Part shown: positions 30,127 to 46,995 of the stretch, piece after piece | Position numbering within the stretch: the stretch's first letter is position 1 | Layout of the letters: each line of letters begins with the position of its first letter | Assembly (NCBI RefSeq): GCF_028858725.1 | Contig: NC_084782.1 | Location: 558,001-622,000 of the forward strand | Source: Colius striatus | Taxonomy: Eukaryota; Chordata; Aves; Coliiformes; Coliidae | DNA length: 64,000 nt | Direction of reading: 5' to 3' | Notes under the pieces: generated by a model | The model's input: only the letters and a program-made list of their open reading frames with translations | Database searches by the model: none | Told to the model about the DNA's origin: nothing | Translations under genes and position numbers: made by a program

Positions 30127-31339
30127 GTTTGTGAAGTGTGATAGTGGCACAGCTGCTATACTGCCATGTCAGGGCTGAGGGCACCAGGGCTGGGATGAGA
30201 GCTGGGGCTGAACACACCAGGGGATGGTCAGGTGGCTGCAGGGCCAGGGAAATGCAGTTGCTCCACAGCTTCCCAGGTTTATAATTTATCATTTTTTTAA
30301 CCTTCCCCACTGTATTCTCAGTCATCTGATGCTTCCCCTTTGGCTTTGTGTGCCATCAGACCCTCCTGCCAGCCAGTTTAACTCCTGGGACTGGCAGGAA
30401 GCTGCCCATTCTTTGGGGCAGGAGAGCAAAAGCTATCCTTGCAGGCACTCCAGCTGGCTTTGCTTGCTGTGTGCTCAGCCTCCCTATCTTGTTTGGTTTT
30501 TAGATGGCAACATTTTTTAGGGCAGATAACATCTTAGTGTTTGTAAACCTGCAGTACTGCCCTGATATGACTTTGTAAATACATGCTCTGCTTTCTCCTA
30601 CCTGTTGCTGCAGATGGACTGAGTTCTCAGCTGTACAGATGGCTTCTTTTATCTTAATATTTGCCTTGTGTGAAGAGGATCTGTGTGCTTAATTTTGTCT
30701 AATTTGTAATCCCATCTCAGTGGGATCTGTGTGCACAGACTCTGTTACTTGTTGCTTGTAGAACTGCTGTTGCTGCTGTGCAAGTCATCCCTTCCCCTCC
30801 TCCCTGCTCAGCTAAATTGAATATTGGCCTAACTCTGTAAGTCCTCTGTAAGAGGGTTTAGAAGGATTATTTTCACACTAGATAGGGTCAATTTTAATAG
30901 AAACTGGGGAACAAATAAAGTAGTTCTGAAGTGCTGCATGTTCTTTTAATTTCCAGCCTAAAGAATGGGATGATACTCAGTTTTTTTTCCCCCATTGCAA
31001 CTGACAACTTTCCCTGAGGAAACATTCATCCTCTTGGCTGCCTGTTGCATAATTCAGCACAGATGATTACTGCTTGCTGAACCTTTGCTTTTGGTTGGAG
31101 CAGTAAGTTGACAGAACAAGGACCCTCGTTGCCATCTCTTAATGCTGCCTTTTGGTTTTTCCCCTCCCCAGTATCTGTAAATACATCTGGAACCGATCTG
31201 TGAGATAAACATTTGTATTGTGTTTCTTTTTGTTTATGGTACAGAGCTGCCAGTTAGAGACTTTGTTTTTCTGAGGGGAAGAAGATGAAGCTACAGGGGA
31301 CAGGGTTGTAGTTGTTGGTGCAGTAAGGAGGGGGGAGTG

Positions 31340-31441
31340 TATAAAAGGGAGTATTGGACTTTTTTTCTACTCCTTGTCTGGGATTCACTGCAAAGTTAAG
31401 AAGGTGCTTGGGTGAAGTTCTTCAGGATCCTGTTGGTAAGT
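31340..31441 (+). promoter_or_regulatory. Putative intronic core promoter with first-exon donor
   Basis: TATAAAAGG at 31340-31348 is followed by an exact initiator match CTACTCC at 31367-31373. The predicted +1 A is at 31369, 29 bases after the first T of the TATA box. Sixty-six bases further on, the sequence 'cctgttg|GTAAGTGG' provides a strong splice donor at 31436-31441. A 67-base untranslated first exon (31369-31435) could thus splice to PUM1 exon 4. It has no ATG, and the first in-frame Met of such a transcript would be in exon 5. This is inferred from motif spacing only. Confidence 0.3.
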
Positions 31442-32441
31442 GGATGTGTTTTCACACCTGAAGAATGGGGTAGAGGGGAATGAAACAATGAGGGGCTAAG
31501 TTAGTCTCAAGGTGCTCTCCAGACAGCAGAAATGGTCTTGCTACATCTTGTGGTAGTCATCCAGTTTGTATGGTCAGGAAAATGGGAATATTTATTGAAA
31601 TGAGCAAAGAGAATACAAATAAAAGCTTCCTGTCTCTATTCCACTTCAGAACCGAACTGACTTCTGTGGTTCCTGAGCAGGGATTGATTTGGAGCGTTGG
31701 TTTCCCTTTCAGTTAGGAGAGTGCCTGGGTAACTGTATACACAGTGCAGCTGTATACACAGTCTGTCTGACCCTGATGCCTCCTGGCTGTGGATGTCCCT
31801 TTCCACATCTTTAGCATATATTTTTGTTACAATTGAGATTTGAAAGTGTTTCCTCAGATGCATGCCTGTGATGGCAATTCTGGTTGGAGGGATTCTTGTC
31901 CTTACAGCAGCCAGGGCGTGCTTACAGGTGTGTTGCAAACTTCTCCGCTTATTCCCTTGAACCTCTAAGCAGCCAGATTTGTTGACTCCTCTTTGTAAGG
32001 ACTCTGGCCAGTGTGCCAAAGCTTGCTCTTTGAAAGAGAGATTTGCTCTGACACCCGAGACACAGGGGGGAGATGCCTTTGGCAGGTGTTGCTGGCTGGA
32101 GATGCATGGTCTCACTGCACTGAACTCTGCTGGAGCTGCTGCTTTGGAGCTGTACATTTTAAAGGGATGGAAATTAAAAATCTCCCTCTGTCACCATGGT
32201 TTATATTCCACGAGAAAGAGAGGATGTCATAGTGTTAAAACCAAGAAGAGACTGCAGCAGACTTCCTCAGGAGAAGGAACTACTGAACCTTCTTGAACTG
32301 AACGTGCTTGCTTCAGATTTTAGGATTACTTTGGAAATGCTGAGATGACCTGTTCCTCTGACTGTACTTACAGGCAGTTGCTGGGCTCTCTGTTGCCCTT
32401 TTCTGTGCTGCTTTACTCCTGCAAATTTCCTCTTAGATTTG

Positions 32442-32537
32442 AGTTCCTGTGTGACCTACTCCAGGTGATGCTGCTCTAGCAGGGGTTTTACACTGGGTGA
32501 GCTTTCCAGGTCCCTTCCAACCCTTGAGATTCTGTAT
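32442..32537 (+). repeat. CR1 LINE 3' end
   Basis: 'gagttcctgtgtgacctact', then 'gctgctctagcaggg' and 'ggtcccttccaacccttgag' correspond to the last 95 bp of the CR1 subtype also seen at 63200-63514. It is + oriented and truncated at its 5' end. Confidence 0.88.
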
Positions 32538-32596
32538 TTGATTTTTTCTTTGCTTAAATTCCAGTTTTAGTTTTATCTCAAAGTAGAGATCAGTTT

Positions 32597-33023
32597 CTGG
32601 ACTAGAGCATTGTCCTTCTGAGGAAAGGCTGCAGGACCTGGGGCTGTTTTGTCTGGAGAACAGGAGACTATGGGGAGATCTCATTAATAGTTACAAATAT
32701 CTCACTGGTGGGTGTCAGGAGGTTGGGGCAGCACCTTTTCCTGTTGTATCCAGTGACAGAACAAGGAGTGATGGAAAGAAGCTGGAACACAAAAAGTTCC
32801 ATTAAAACATAAGGAGAAACTATTTGAGTGTTGAGGTGAGGGAGCCCTGGTCCAGGCTGCCCAGGGAGGGTGTGGAGGCTCCTTCCTTGGAGGGCTTCAA
32901 GACCCACCTGGACACATTCCTGTGTGACCTGATCTAGGTGGGAGCTGCTTCTGCAGAGGGGTTGGGCTGGATGACCTCTAAAGGTCCCTTCCAACCCCCA
33001 CCATTCTGTGATAGTATGATTCT
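32597..33023 (+). repeat. CR1 LINE fragment (about 425 bp)
   Basis: The best-preserved + strand copy in the window. It runs from 'ctggactagagcattgtcct' through 'aggaaaggctgcaggacctg' and 'gacctgatctaggtgggagc' to 'ggtcccttccaacccccacc', ending in an ATTCTGTGAT / TATGATTCT tail. Confidence 0.96.
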
Positions 33024-34147
33024 CAGTTTAGGACTTACTAGTGCTTTTGTCTGTACATGAAGGAAACTTATTAACAGTTTGGAAACTCGGGAGCTGATGA
33101 AGGAAGTTGAATTTTCTTGTAAGCTAGAGCTTGCTCTTAAAAAGAAAACCCACTCTTCCTCTTACTGTTTCCTCTCTCCTTCCTGCAAGCCCATGCCACC
33201 TCTCACCTTTTATGTGAGGTGACTGCAGAACAGCTTGTGTCCCTCCATGCTGTAAGATACTGTGAAAGGAAATAAGTTGTTGTTCAGTTGCAGCTAAAAA
33301 GTTAGTGCTGTCCATTAGTGCTTTCTTCTTCAGAATTCTTGGGATGAGCAGAGGAGTAGTTATTTGTACTTGGATGGCTGCAGCAGGAGTGAAGCTTAAA
33401 AAAAACCTGTAAGACACCTGATGTTTGTTGGTGTTTATAAATACTAGAGAGCACTGACATGACTTTCACCTCCTTAACATCACCCCTTTGTGCAGATGGA
33501 GGAACAGGTCAGTGTGTATGCTTCAAAATGAGCTTTGCTGATGGGAGTCACTTGTCCTTACAGTTGTCTGGAGTTATTTCTGGGTGACATAAACGAGGAG
33601 TGGGCTGCAAGATTCCCTGCTTTTATCATTCAGTTAACATAGGGCTGCTTGTGTTTCTCTGTGGTTACAATGCAATGATAAGTCCTCAAGTCACCAACAC
33701 ATTTCTAAGGAGTGAGGGACACAACTATATATCTCAGGATGTTTCTTCTGCTGATTGCAGAGAAGGAGCAGCTGGTTGTAACACTGTGTTTTCTACTCAG
33801 TGGTTTGAGAGTTAAAAGAACAAGTTGAGTCTTGTCCTCCCAGCAGGAAGAAGACAATAAAAAACCCCAGAGAAAGCTCAGCACTTGGATTAAAATGCTC
33901 TCTTGCTTTTGAATTTTACCGTTTCTGAGAGGGTTGAGACTTGGTGCTGACAAGGACTGAAACTAGAATGGCATACCTTGTAGAGAAAACAAGCAACTAA
34001 ACGGTCTTGCTGAGACAGACTGTGTGCAAGATCTGGACTTGTAGGCATGGATGATGTGCCAAGAACTGGGGAAAACAAAGGTTTAGAGTTTCTCTACTGA
34101 AAAGTTCTCATACTCAGATATTGTTTTGAACTAATACTGGGCTGTAA

Positions 34148-34240
34148 GGGAAGGAAGATGAGGCTTTTGGACATAAGGAAGGAGTTTTTTACCATGAGGG
34201 CAGTGAGACACTGGAACAGGTTGCCCAAAGAGTTGTGGAT
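34148..34240 (+). repeat. CR1 LINE host element, left part
   Basis: 'gaggcttttggacataagga' to 'aacaggttgcccaaagagtt' is the conserved region upstream of the CR1 3' end. It stops at TTGTGGAT (34233-34240) and resumes at 34653, because another CR1 has inserted here. Confidence 0.9.
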
Positions 34241-34652
34241 TATAGATCATAGAACAGTTTGGATCTGAAGGAACCTTTAAAGGACATCTAGTCCAGCCTC
34301 CTGCTCTGAGCAGGGACACCTTCAACTAGATCAGATTGCTCAGAGCCCCATCCAACCTGACCTTGAGTGTTTCCAGGGATGGGACATCTGCAGCCTCTCT
34401 GGGCAACCCATACCAGTGGTTTACTACTCTGATCGTAAAATATGTCCTCCATATAGGCTGAATCTACCCTCTTTTAGTTACAACCATTATCCTTTGTCCT
34501 ATCACCACAGATGCTACCAAAAAGCTTGTCCCCGTTTTTCTCATAAGCCCCCTTGAACGGCTGCATAAAGGTTGTCCTGGAGCCTTCTCTTCTCCAGACT
34601 GAACAACCTCAATTCTCTGTCTCTCCTCATGGGAGAGGGGCTCAGATCATTT
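34241..34652 (-). repeat. CR1 LINE nested inside another CR1
   Basis: A 412-bp minus-strand CR1 starts (its 3' end) with 'tatagatcatagaacagttt' and runs through 'acatctagtccagcctcctg' and 'cctttgtcctatcaccacag' to 'ttctcttctccagactgaac'. It is flanked by the 8-bp direct repeat TTGTGGAT (34233-34240 and 34653-34660) derived from the host CR1. It is older in type than the 'tctaaaggtccc' copies. Confidence 0.93.
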
Positions 34653-34802
34653 TTGTGGATGCCCCATCTCTGGCTGTGTTCAAGATCAGGTTGGACAGTG
34701 CTTTGAGCAGCCTGGGAGGTGAGGAAAAGTTGTCAGTGCACATTGCAGAGGGGGTAGATTAGATGATCTCTGAAGGTCCCTTCCAACCCAAAGTGTTCTG
34801 TA
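34653..34802 (+). repeat. CR1 LINE host element, right part
   Basis: It resumes at TTGTGGAT and continues 'gccccatctctggctgtgtt', then 'caggttggacagtgctttga', to 'gaaggtcccttccaacccaa'. Joined to 34148-34240 it makes one + strand CR1 of about 240 bp. Confidence 0.92.
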
Positions 34803-35900
34803 CAGCCTCTGCCTGTGTAATGAATACTGTGGAGCAGGGGGTGTAAGTGCTGCATGTCCCTGACACTTTTTGTACAACCTGCCCTAGGGACAGCCCAGGT
34901 ACTGGAGTCCACGTGTCCAGGTGGGGTTGAAATGCACACACCTTTGAAGGGCTTTGGAGTAGATTGCATTGTGCTTGGGCTTTGAAGGTGTATGAGCTCA
35001 GTCTCATCCTTAGTTTGAAAACTACTCTGAAGAGTTTTACCTTTAACTCAGCAGGAGGAGAGTTGGATGAGGGCATTAGGGTGAGGAAGCAACCTGTACG
35101 TGTGTGTACCTTCAGTAAAAGCAGAACTGCAATTGAATTGAGCAACATTAATCTGTAGATAAGTTTTGTTTAAACCTGTGGCAGCAAACTGCACACACAC
35201 ATATTTGCATGGTGTCTTCAGTCTTGTAGAAGGATCTCAGCTGGTTCAGAAGTGGTGACCTCTGTGCTGGAGCTCCTGGTGTGCCTGGCACAAGAGCAGT
35301 GTTACTGGCACAAGAGGAGTGTCACTGGCACACGTCATTCTAAAATCTGACCTGTTATATGTTAGTTTGAGATGTTGATTCAACCTCTGTAGGTGAGGAT
35401 TGCTTTGGTTTACATTCCTGAGTGCTTGTAAAGACAATATGCAGGTGTATGCATAAATGTTTGAGCTCTGCTGGAAAATGCCCCTGTGCCAGCCCTTGCT
35501 CTGGGCTCACAGGCAGCTGCAGCAGCGGGTGGAGGAGCTGGGAGCGTGTTTTTGCTGCTCTAAGACTTGTATGTCTGTGTACAGCTTGAGCTTTGACTGA
35601 GACCCCCAGCAGCAGCACTGCTTCTGCTCCAAGGGCTGCTCTGCTGCCGTGCCTGCCCTCCATCTTGTGCCTTTAGACTCCTTCTTTCCAAAGGGACTGC
35701 TGTGTTTGTTGTGGATTGAGTTTATTCTCTATTGATCTTGGCACAAAAGCAGTGTTACTCCTGATCAACAGCAACTCTGAGCATTAGTTAAGGAGCAATT
35801 CCTCTCAGCTCTTTTATCTGTGGTGGGGTTCTTTTTCTTTTTTAGAAGTTGGAAGGAATTCTGCTTTTCAGGGGTGGGGTAAGATTCACACAGAGTCACA

Positions 35901-36072
35901 CACAGAATGGTAAGAGTTGGAAGGGACCTTTAGAGATCATCTAGTCCAACCTCCCCTGCTAAAGCAGGTCCAGCCTAGATGGGGTCACACAGGAACCTGT
36001 CCAGGTGGGTCTTGAAAATCTCCAGAGAAGGAGCCTCCCACACCCTCCCTGGGCAGCCTGTGCTGGTGCTCA
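35901..36072 (-). repeat. CR1 LINE fragment, 3' end
   Basis: 'cacagaatggtaagagttgg', 'catctagtccaacctcccct', 'gtcacacaggaacctgtcca' and 'caccctccctgggcagcctg' occur in order. It is the reverse complement of a CR1 tail, well preserved. Confidence 0.95.
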
Positions 36073-37435
36073 AAATAGGTGTTACAATGAAAGCAACATC
36101 AATCTGCTCTGTAATCTGTCCAATTATCCAAATCTGTACCTTGGGTTTAATCTCACAGACCTACTTCATGATATGCACAAGCAAAGAGATCTTCCTGAAG
36201 TTAAAAACTAAACAGTGAGCTCAGCTTTCCTGATGGTCTCTCTCCAACCAGGGACGGCTGCAAGCTGGCGGCTCCTAAGTCATTGATTCTTGCTACACCT
36301 TCATCCAGCTGCTGATTGACTTTGTTATGCTGTAGCTTTAAATGTGCATGTCCCCTGATGGAGTATAGAGTTACCAACACCTCTGATATCCAGGAGGCAG
36401 GGACTGATGGGATGATTCTTGCTGGATGGTAATTTCAAACAGATGCGAGTACTTGTTAATCTTCCGGTTCCTTTAGTTTTATTCCAGCTTCAGCAGGCAA
36501 GGCTCATTTATTTTGTTAATTTGCTCTGAATGCACTGTTGTTTCCTGTCTGAACTGCATACATCTCATTCAGCCAGAAGATTTAATTTGAAGATTGTATG
36601 CCTGACATCTAAGGCACTTCAGCAGGGCTGGAAATTCCCCTTGCCATATGTAGCTGCTGGGCTGCAGGTGCTTCCTCGGCCAAGCTGGTGTTTTCAAAAT
36701 ACATCTGCTAAATAGGGCATGTTGTTCTTCCCACCATCTTCTGAACTTCACAACAGTCTTCCTTGGATTCATTCAAGCCAAGTTTGAGTCTCTGTCTCCT
36801 TCTCAGTAAGTGCATAACCTTTTTTGTCTTGTCTGGTAGGCACAATACCCGTGTGGCAGGTGCGATGGCCCAGAACTGCTCACTCTCATTAGTGTTTACA
36901 AATAACCTTGATAGCACTGAGTGTCCTCAGCAGTCATTCAGTGAGTGAGAAGTGAAGAGCTCTTGGCACCTCTCGAGCTATTCTGTCCCTGTCAGCATCA
37001 GAACCTCAGTACTTCAAGGCAAGAACTTGTGCTGGAATACTGGGTAGTTCCAGAGGTATCCTCCCAGCTCAGGTGTTAGTCATGTTAATGCTCTATCAGA
37101 ACAGGGCTTCTTTTTTCCTGCTAACATTTTCCTTGCAAGTGGCCCTCGTGCTGAGAGGCTGCAGAATGGAAACTGTATGTGTGTGCTTACGTGTGTGGGG
37201 CTCATAAAGCATTTAAGAATGTTGAGAGGATTGCAGAGATTGAATCGTTCTAGCACGTGCTGTATGCTTTCACCCTAGGAATATAGAAATATTTGGATTA
37301 TAAAGCATGTATCAGTTTGTGTTTAATGATTGATTCATGTTTGGGAAGGAGACGCTTATGGTTTATGTTTGCATTTTATACCTTCTTTTAATCATGCTTT
37401 GTTTTTTTGTTTTGTTTTGTTTTTTTTAATTGCAG

Positions 37436-37544
37436 CAGCTGTTGCCGGGTAAAAAGTTTTGGGAATCTGATGATTCCAGCAAAGATGGACCAAAAGGGAT
37501 ATTTCTGGGAGATCAGTGGAGAGACAGTGCTTGGGGAACATCAG
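37436..37544 (+). CDS. PUM1: PUM1 exon 4 (residues 145-181)
   Basis: It encodes [36 protein letters not shown] plus the first base of Asp-181. The acceptor is a tandem NAGNAG ('ttgCAGCAG'). Use of the first AG includes Gln-145; use of the second (exon from 37439) removes only that residue. The donor TCAG|GTAGCT is weak at +4 to +6. The exon leaves phase 1. The LLPGKKFWE...GIFLGD.WRD.AWG block is strongly shared with PUM2 and is part of the conserved N-terminal region. Confidence 0.97.
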
Positions 37545-42508
<4,964 letters not shown>

Positions 42509-42612
42509 TAGTAATTAATCAGTGTCACACAATATTTTCTGAATGGTTTTCTGTGCTGTAGTGAAAAAGCCTTGGACTCACTGAAACTGTGTGTAACAAC
42601 GTTATGTACCTT

Positions 42613-42750
42613 CATAGATCGTGGGATCCCAGGGTGGTGGGGGTTGGAAGGGACCTTCAGAGCTCATCTCGTCCAAGTCCCCTGCCAAAGCAGGTCCCAC
42701 CATAGATCATGTCACACAGGAATATATCTAGATGGGTTTTGAAGGTGTGA
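42613..42750 (-). repeat. CR1 LINE fragment, 3' end
   Basis: It reads 'ggtggtgggggttggaaggg', then 'gctcatctcgtccaagtccc' and 'atcatgtcacacaggaatat', the reverse complement of a CR1 tail. With 42864-43040 it forms an inverted pair 113 bp apart. Confidence 0.93.
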
Positions 42751-42863
42751 AAATAAACCAAGACAGCAATATACAGAAGTAGATGTGCACAGACCAGAGT
42801 TATCAGATGCTGTCCTCCACCTTCTCACAGTGCTTCCCTGGCTACGTTCTCCTAAGGTATTCT

Positions 42864-43040
42864 ACTGTGAGGGTGAGGGAGCTCACAGGCCCAGGCTGCC
42901 CAGGGAGGGTGTGGAGGCCCCTTTTCTGGAGGTTTCCAAACCTGCCTGGACACATTCCTGCGTGACCTGATCTAGGTGGGCAGGGGGGTTGGACTGGATG
43001 ATCTCTAAAGGTCCTCTCCAACCCCTACCATTTATGATTC
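42864..43040 (+). repeat. CR1 LINE fragment, 3' end
   Basis: It reads 'ctgtgagggtgagggagctc', then 'ccaggctgcccagggagggt', 'gacctgatctaggtgggcag' and 'atctctaaaggtcctctcca', ending in an ATTTATGATTC tail. It is + oriented. Confidence 0.94.
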
Positions 43041-43640
43041 TCCCTACTGAAGAGGTTGACTCTGCTTATAGACTAGTCCAAATTATAGCTAGTGTTTGAG
43101 ACTTGTTCCTTGTAGCTCTCAAGAGATTAAGGTCTTCTAGAATTGTAGCTATTGATGCAATCAGTGCAGTTATGTTTCTTCCTAGCTTACCTGCTTGCTG
43201 GGCCTCATGTTGGTATGTAGGAAAACTATAAAAGCAAACAAATGGTGTTGTGAGACACGTTGCTCCTGGCCCTTGCATCCAGATGAACTGTTTTCCACTT
43301 GAGTCCAGTGCATGTATTAGCTAATTAGGAAACCATGGCAGCTACATGACAGCAGAAAGGTTTCAAGTGAGATACAGTGCCAGTGTCACAGGGTTAATAA
43401 TTACCAAGCAGCTTTCTGAAGAAAGAACTTTGGCATTTCTGAAATACTATTTGTTGTGATTGACTCTCAGTTGAGGAGAAAGACAGACACTGGTTTTACA
43501 TTTGTACTTTAAGAGGCCTGTGAGGCAGGGGACTGGGGGTTTGGGGTTTTGTGTCTGAATTCACTTGGGAACTATTTTAGAATGTCCTTTTTTTTTTTTC
43601 CCCTTTTATCACAAGATGTACAAGCAGTTCTGGTGTGTGA

Positions 43641-44590
<950 letters not shown>

Positions 44591-45115
44591 TTGATTTTGT
44601 GATCTATACAGTGCCGCATATTTCTTCCCAGAGGCAGGAGATCTACTTAACATGGCCATCCAAACAGCACTCTTAAAGACCTGTAATTAACCAGTCTGCA
44701 CTTTCCTGTATGTTCATCATTGGAGAAGAGTTTGACATTAATAAAAACTGCTAAACAAAAAAAATCAGCCCCACCCTTGAGCCTTCAAAGTGACTTAAAA
44801 GGTCAAATGACTGCTCAGCCTGGGTGTCCCAGCGCTGCTCTGGGGCCTCTGCAGCACTGAACTAGCTGAAGAATGAGTTTAAACTGACTCGCTCATACTT
44901 GACCACAGTTGAAAACCTCAGGTCAGAGTCCAATAGTACCAAACTCTTATCTCAGCCCAGCCAGTTTGTTTGACCTTTTCTCCCACACACACAGCCTGAG
45001 CTTCTCATCCCAGATGAGTAACACAAGTCCTTGCTTTGCTCTTGGCTTCTCTTGAATGCTGGGCCTAGATCCAACGATGGACTCGTAGTCCACTCTTGTT
45101 CCTGCTAGTTTGGGG

Positions 45116-45320
45116 AATCACAGATCCTTAAGGGTTGGAATGGACCTTGAAAGATGATCCAGTACAGCTCCATACCAGAGCAGGACCATCTAGAGTAGGA
45201 CACACAGGAACTCGTCCAGGTGGGTTGGAATGTCTCCAGAGGAGCCTCCACAGCCCATCTGGGCAGCCCCTGCCAGTGCTCCCTCACCTCAATAGGGAAG
45301 AAGTTTTTCCTCATAATGAT
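45116..45320 (-). repeat. CR1 LINE fragment
   Basis: It reads 'aatcacagatccttaagggt', then 'aggacacacaggaactcgtc', 'cccatctgggcagcccctgc' and 'ctccctcacctcaataggga', the reverse complement of the 63200-63514 subtype. Confidence 0.92.
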
Positions 45321-46426
45321 CATAAACTTTTATTGCTTGCCTTTTGTAAGTATGATATCCCTGAAAGAAGAGTAAAATCCTTTGGTGTAGCTGTTGGTGA
45401 GAGCATGGCACTTAGCTCTGGCTTTCCTGAAGTAGCTGATTGTTTTTTAGCAGAGTTGATGCTCTGTGTTGAGGCAAAAGCGCTGCCAAGTATGTGCTGA
45501 AGTCCCATCTTCAGAGACTTATCATGGTCTTAAAAGCAGTGTAAATATGTGATTATAGCTTAATCAGATGGTTTATTGTACAGCATGTTTGGGAGGTTGG
45601 GGATGGAAACTGTTTTAATGATTAAACAAAATAGCTGCTGTGTAGTTCCTAAAGGGAAAAATAATAAACTGATTTCAGGTCTTTGTCTTGCTCTGGTGTG
45701 GGACCTGGAATGCAAGAGTTACTTTCAAACAATGCAGCCTGTGTGTTTTTTAAAGCAATATGTTAGAGCTCAATAAGTGAACTTCTTTAAAAAAAACCCC
45801 ATTAGATATGGGAAAATAACTGCAGGACTGTGAAGCCTGTCATTTGCCAAGCACTGTGTCAGTACCTTCTATCCACATCGAGACTCATTGACAAGTTCAG
45901 GTGGTTTTTACTTCATTCTTCCAGCCTGTAAGAAATAAGATTTAACATTTGATGTGTCTTGTGCCTAGCTAGTGGAAATTAACTCTCCAAGTAAGCTGGA
46001 CACTGGGAAGTGTGCTGATGTCAGGAGCTGTTGCAGTGTGACACTGTCTACAGGGCCAGCCACAGCCAGGCCTAGTGCTTGGGCCCTTTCTTTGTATAAA
46101 GGGGTTGAGCAGTACCCACATAGACCTGATGTGACCTACGTGTAGTCATGCTTAAAAGTTTCTACTGGGCAGCCTGTGAAGCTGCAGGTCTGTCTTGTCT
46201 CTCTGAACTGTGGATTTTGGTGGGGAGCAGGAGGTTGTGGTGCTGTGAGCTCAGCTGCCTGCCTGGCCAGTTGCTCTGACGTGCTTTGCTCCCACCCAGC
46301 TCATGCTGAGAACAGGCAGGCCAGGCTGTTTCATAAGGACTGTTGTTTTAAAGTTTCAGTCTTGTTATGATAGCTCCTTACACCTACAGCAAATGACTTT
46401 TGTAAGTGTAAGTGCTGTATTACAGG

Positions 46427-46995
46427 AATCACAGAGATCACAGGATTGTTTAGGTTGGATAAGACCATCAAGCTCATCGAATTCAACCATTAAGCCAGCA
46501 TTGCCATGGCTGCCACTAACCCACATCTCTGTGACACATCTACGTGGCTTTTTAATATCTCCAGGGAGAGGAGACTCCTGTTAGAGGCCTTGACAATCCT
46601 TTTGGGGAAGAAATTTTCCACAACGTGCAATCTAGACCTCCCCTGGTGCAACTTGAGGCTGTTTCCTCTTGTCCTATCCTTTCTTACTTGGGAGCAGAGA
46701 CCAACCCCCATCTCACTTCATCCTCCTGTCAGGGAGTGTCAGAGAGTGCTGCTGGTTGCCCTCAGCCTCCTCTTCTCCAGGCTCAACACCCCCATTCCCT
46801 CAGCCCCTCCCCAGCCCCTTGTGCTCCAGCCCCTTCCCCAGCTCTGTGCCCGGCTCTGGCCACGCTGCAGCCCCTCAGTGTCCCTGTGGCAGTGAGTGAG
46901 GGGCCCAGCACTGACACAGCCCTGGGGCTGCAGCCTCCCCAGGGCCCAGCACAGGGGACAATCCCTGCCCTGCTCCTGCTGCCACCCCACTGCTG
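46427..46995 (-). repeat. CR1 LINE fragment, longest in the window
   Basis: A minus-strand copy of about 570 bp. It begins at its 3' end with 'atcacagagatcacaggatt' and 'catcgaattcaaccattaag', continues through 'ctcctcttctccaggctcaa', and extends into a GC-rich 5' part around 46790-46990. That GC-rich part gives four overlapping frames that do not encode a host protein. Confidence 0.93.

Larger units (their letters stand above)
25811..37435 (+). other. PUM1: PUM1 intron 3 (11.6 kb)
   Basis: GT-AG intron (donor GTAAGT; acceptor after a T-rich tract ending 'ttgcag'). It contains six CR1 fragments, all to the right of 29270, one of them a nested insertion. It also holds A/C-rich low-complexity sequence (29476-29540) and a TATA-Inr-donor arrangement at 31340-31441. 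No protein-coding exon was recognised. Confidence 0.85.

Noticed and set aside
29663..30325. 126- and 207-codon frames in intron 3
   Set aside because: They are built from the CR1 fragment at 29729-30126 and its flanks.
43229..43236. TATAAAAG in intron 6 (also near 61066)
   Set aside because: No initiator or donor at suitable spacing downstream; probably chance.
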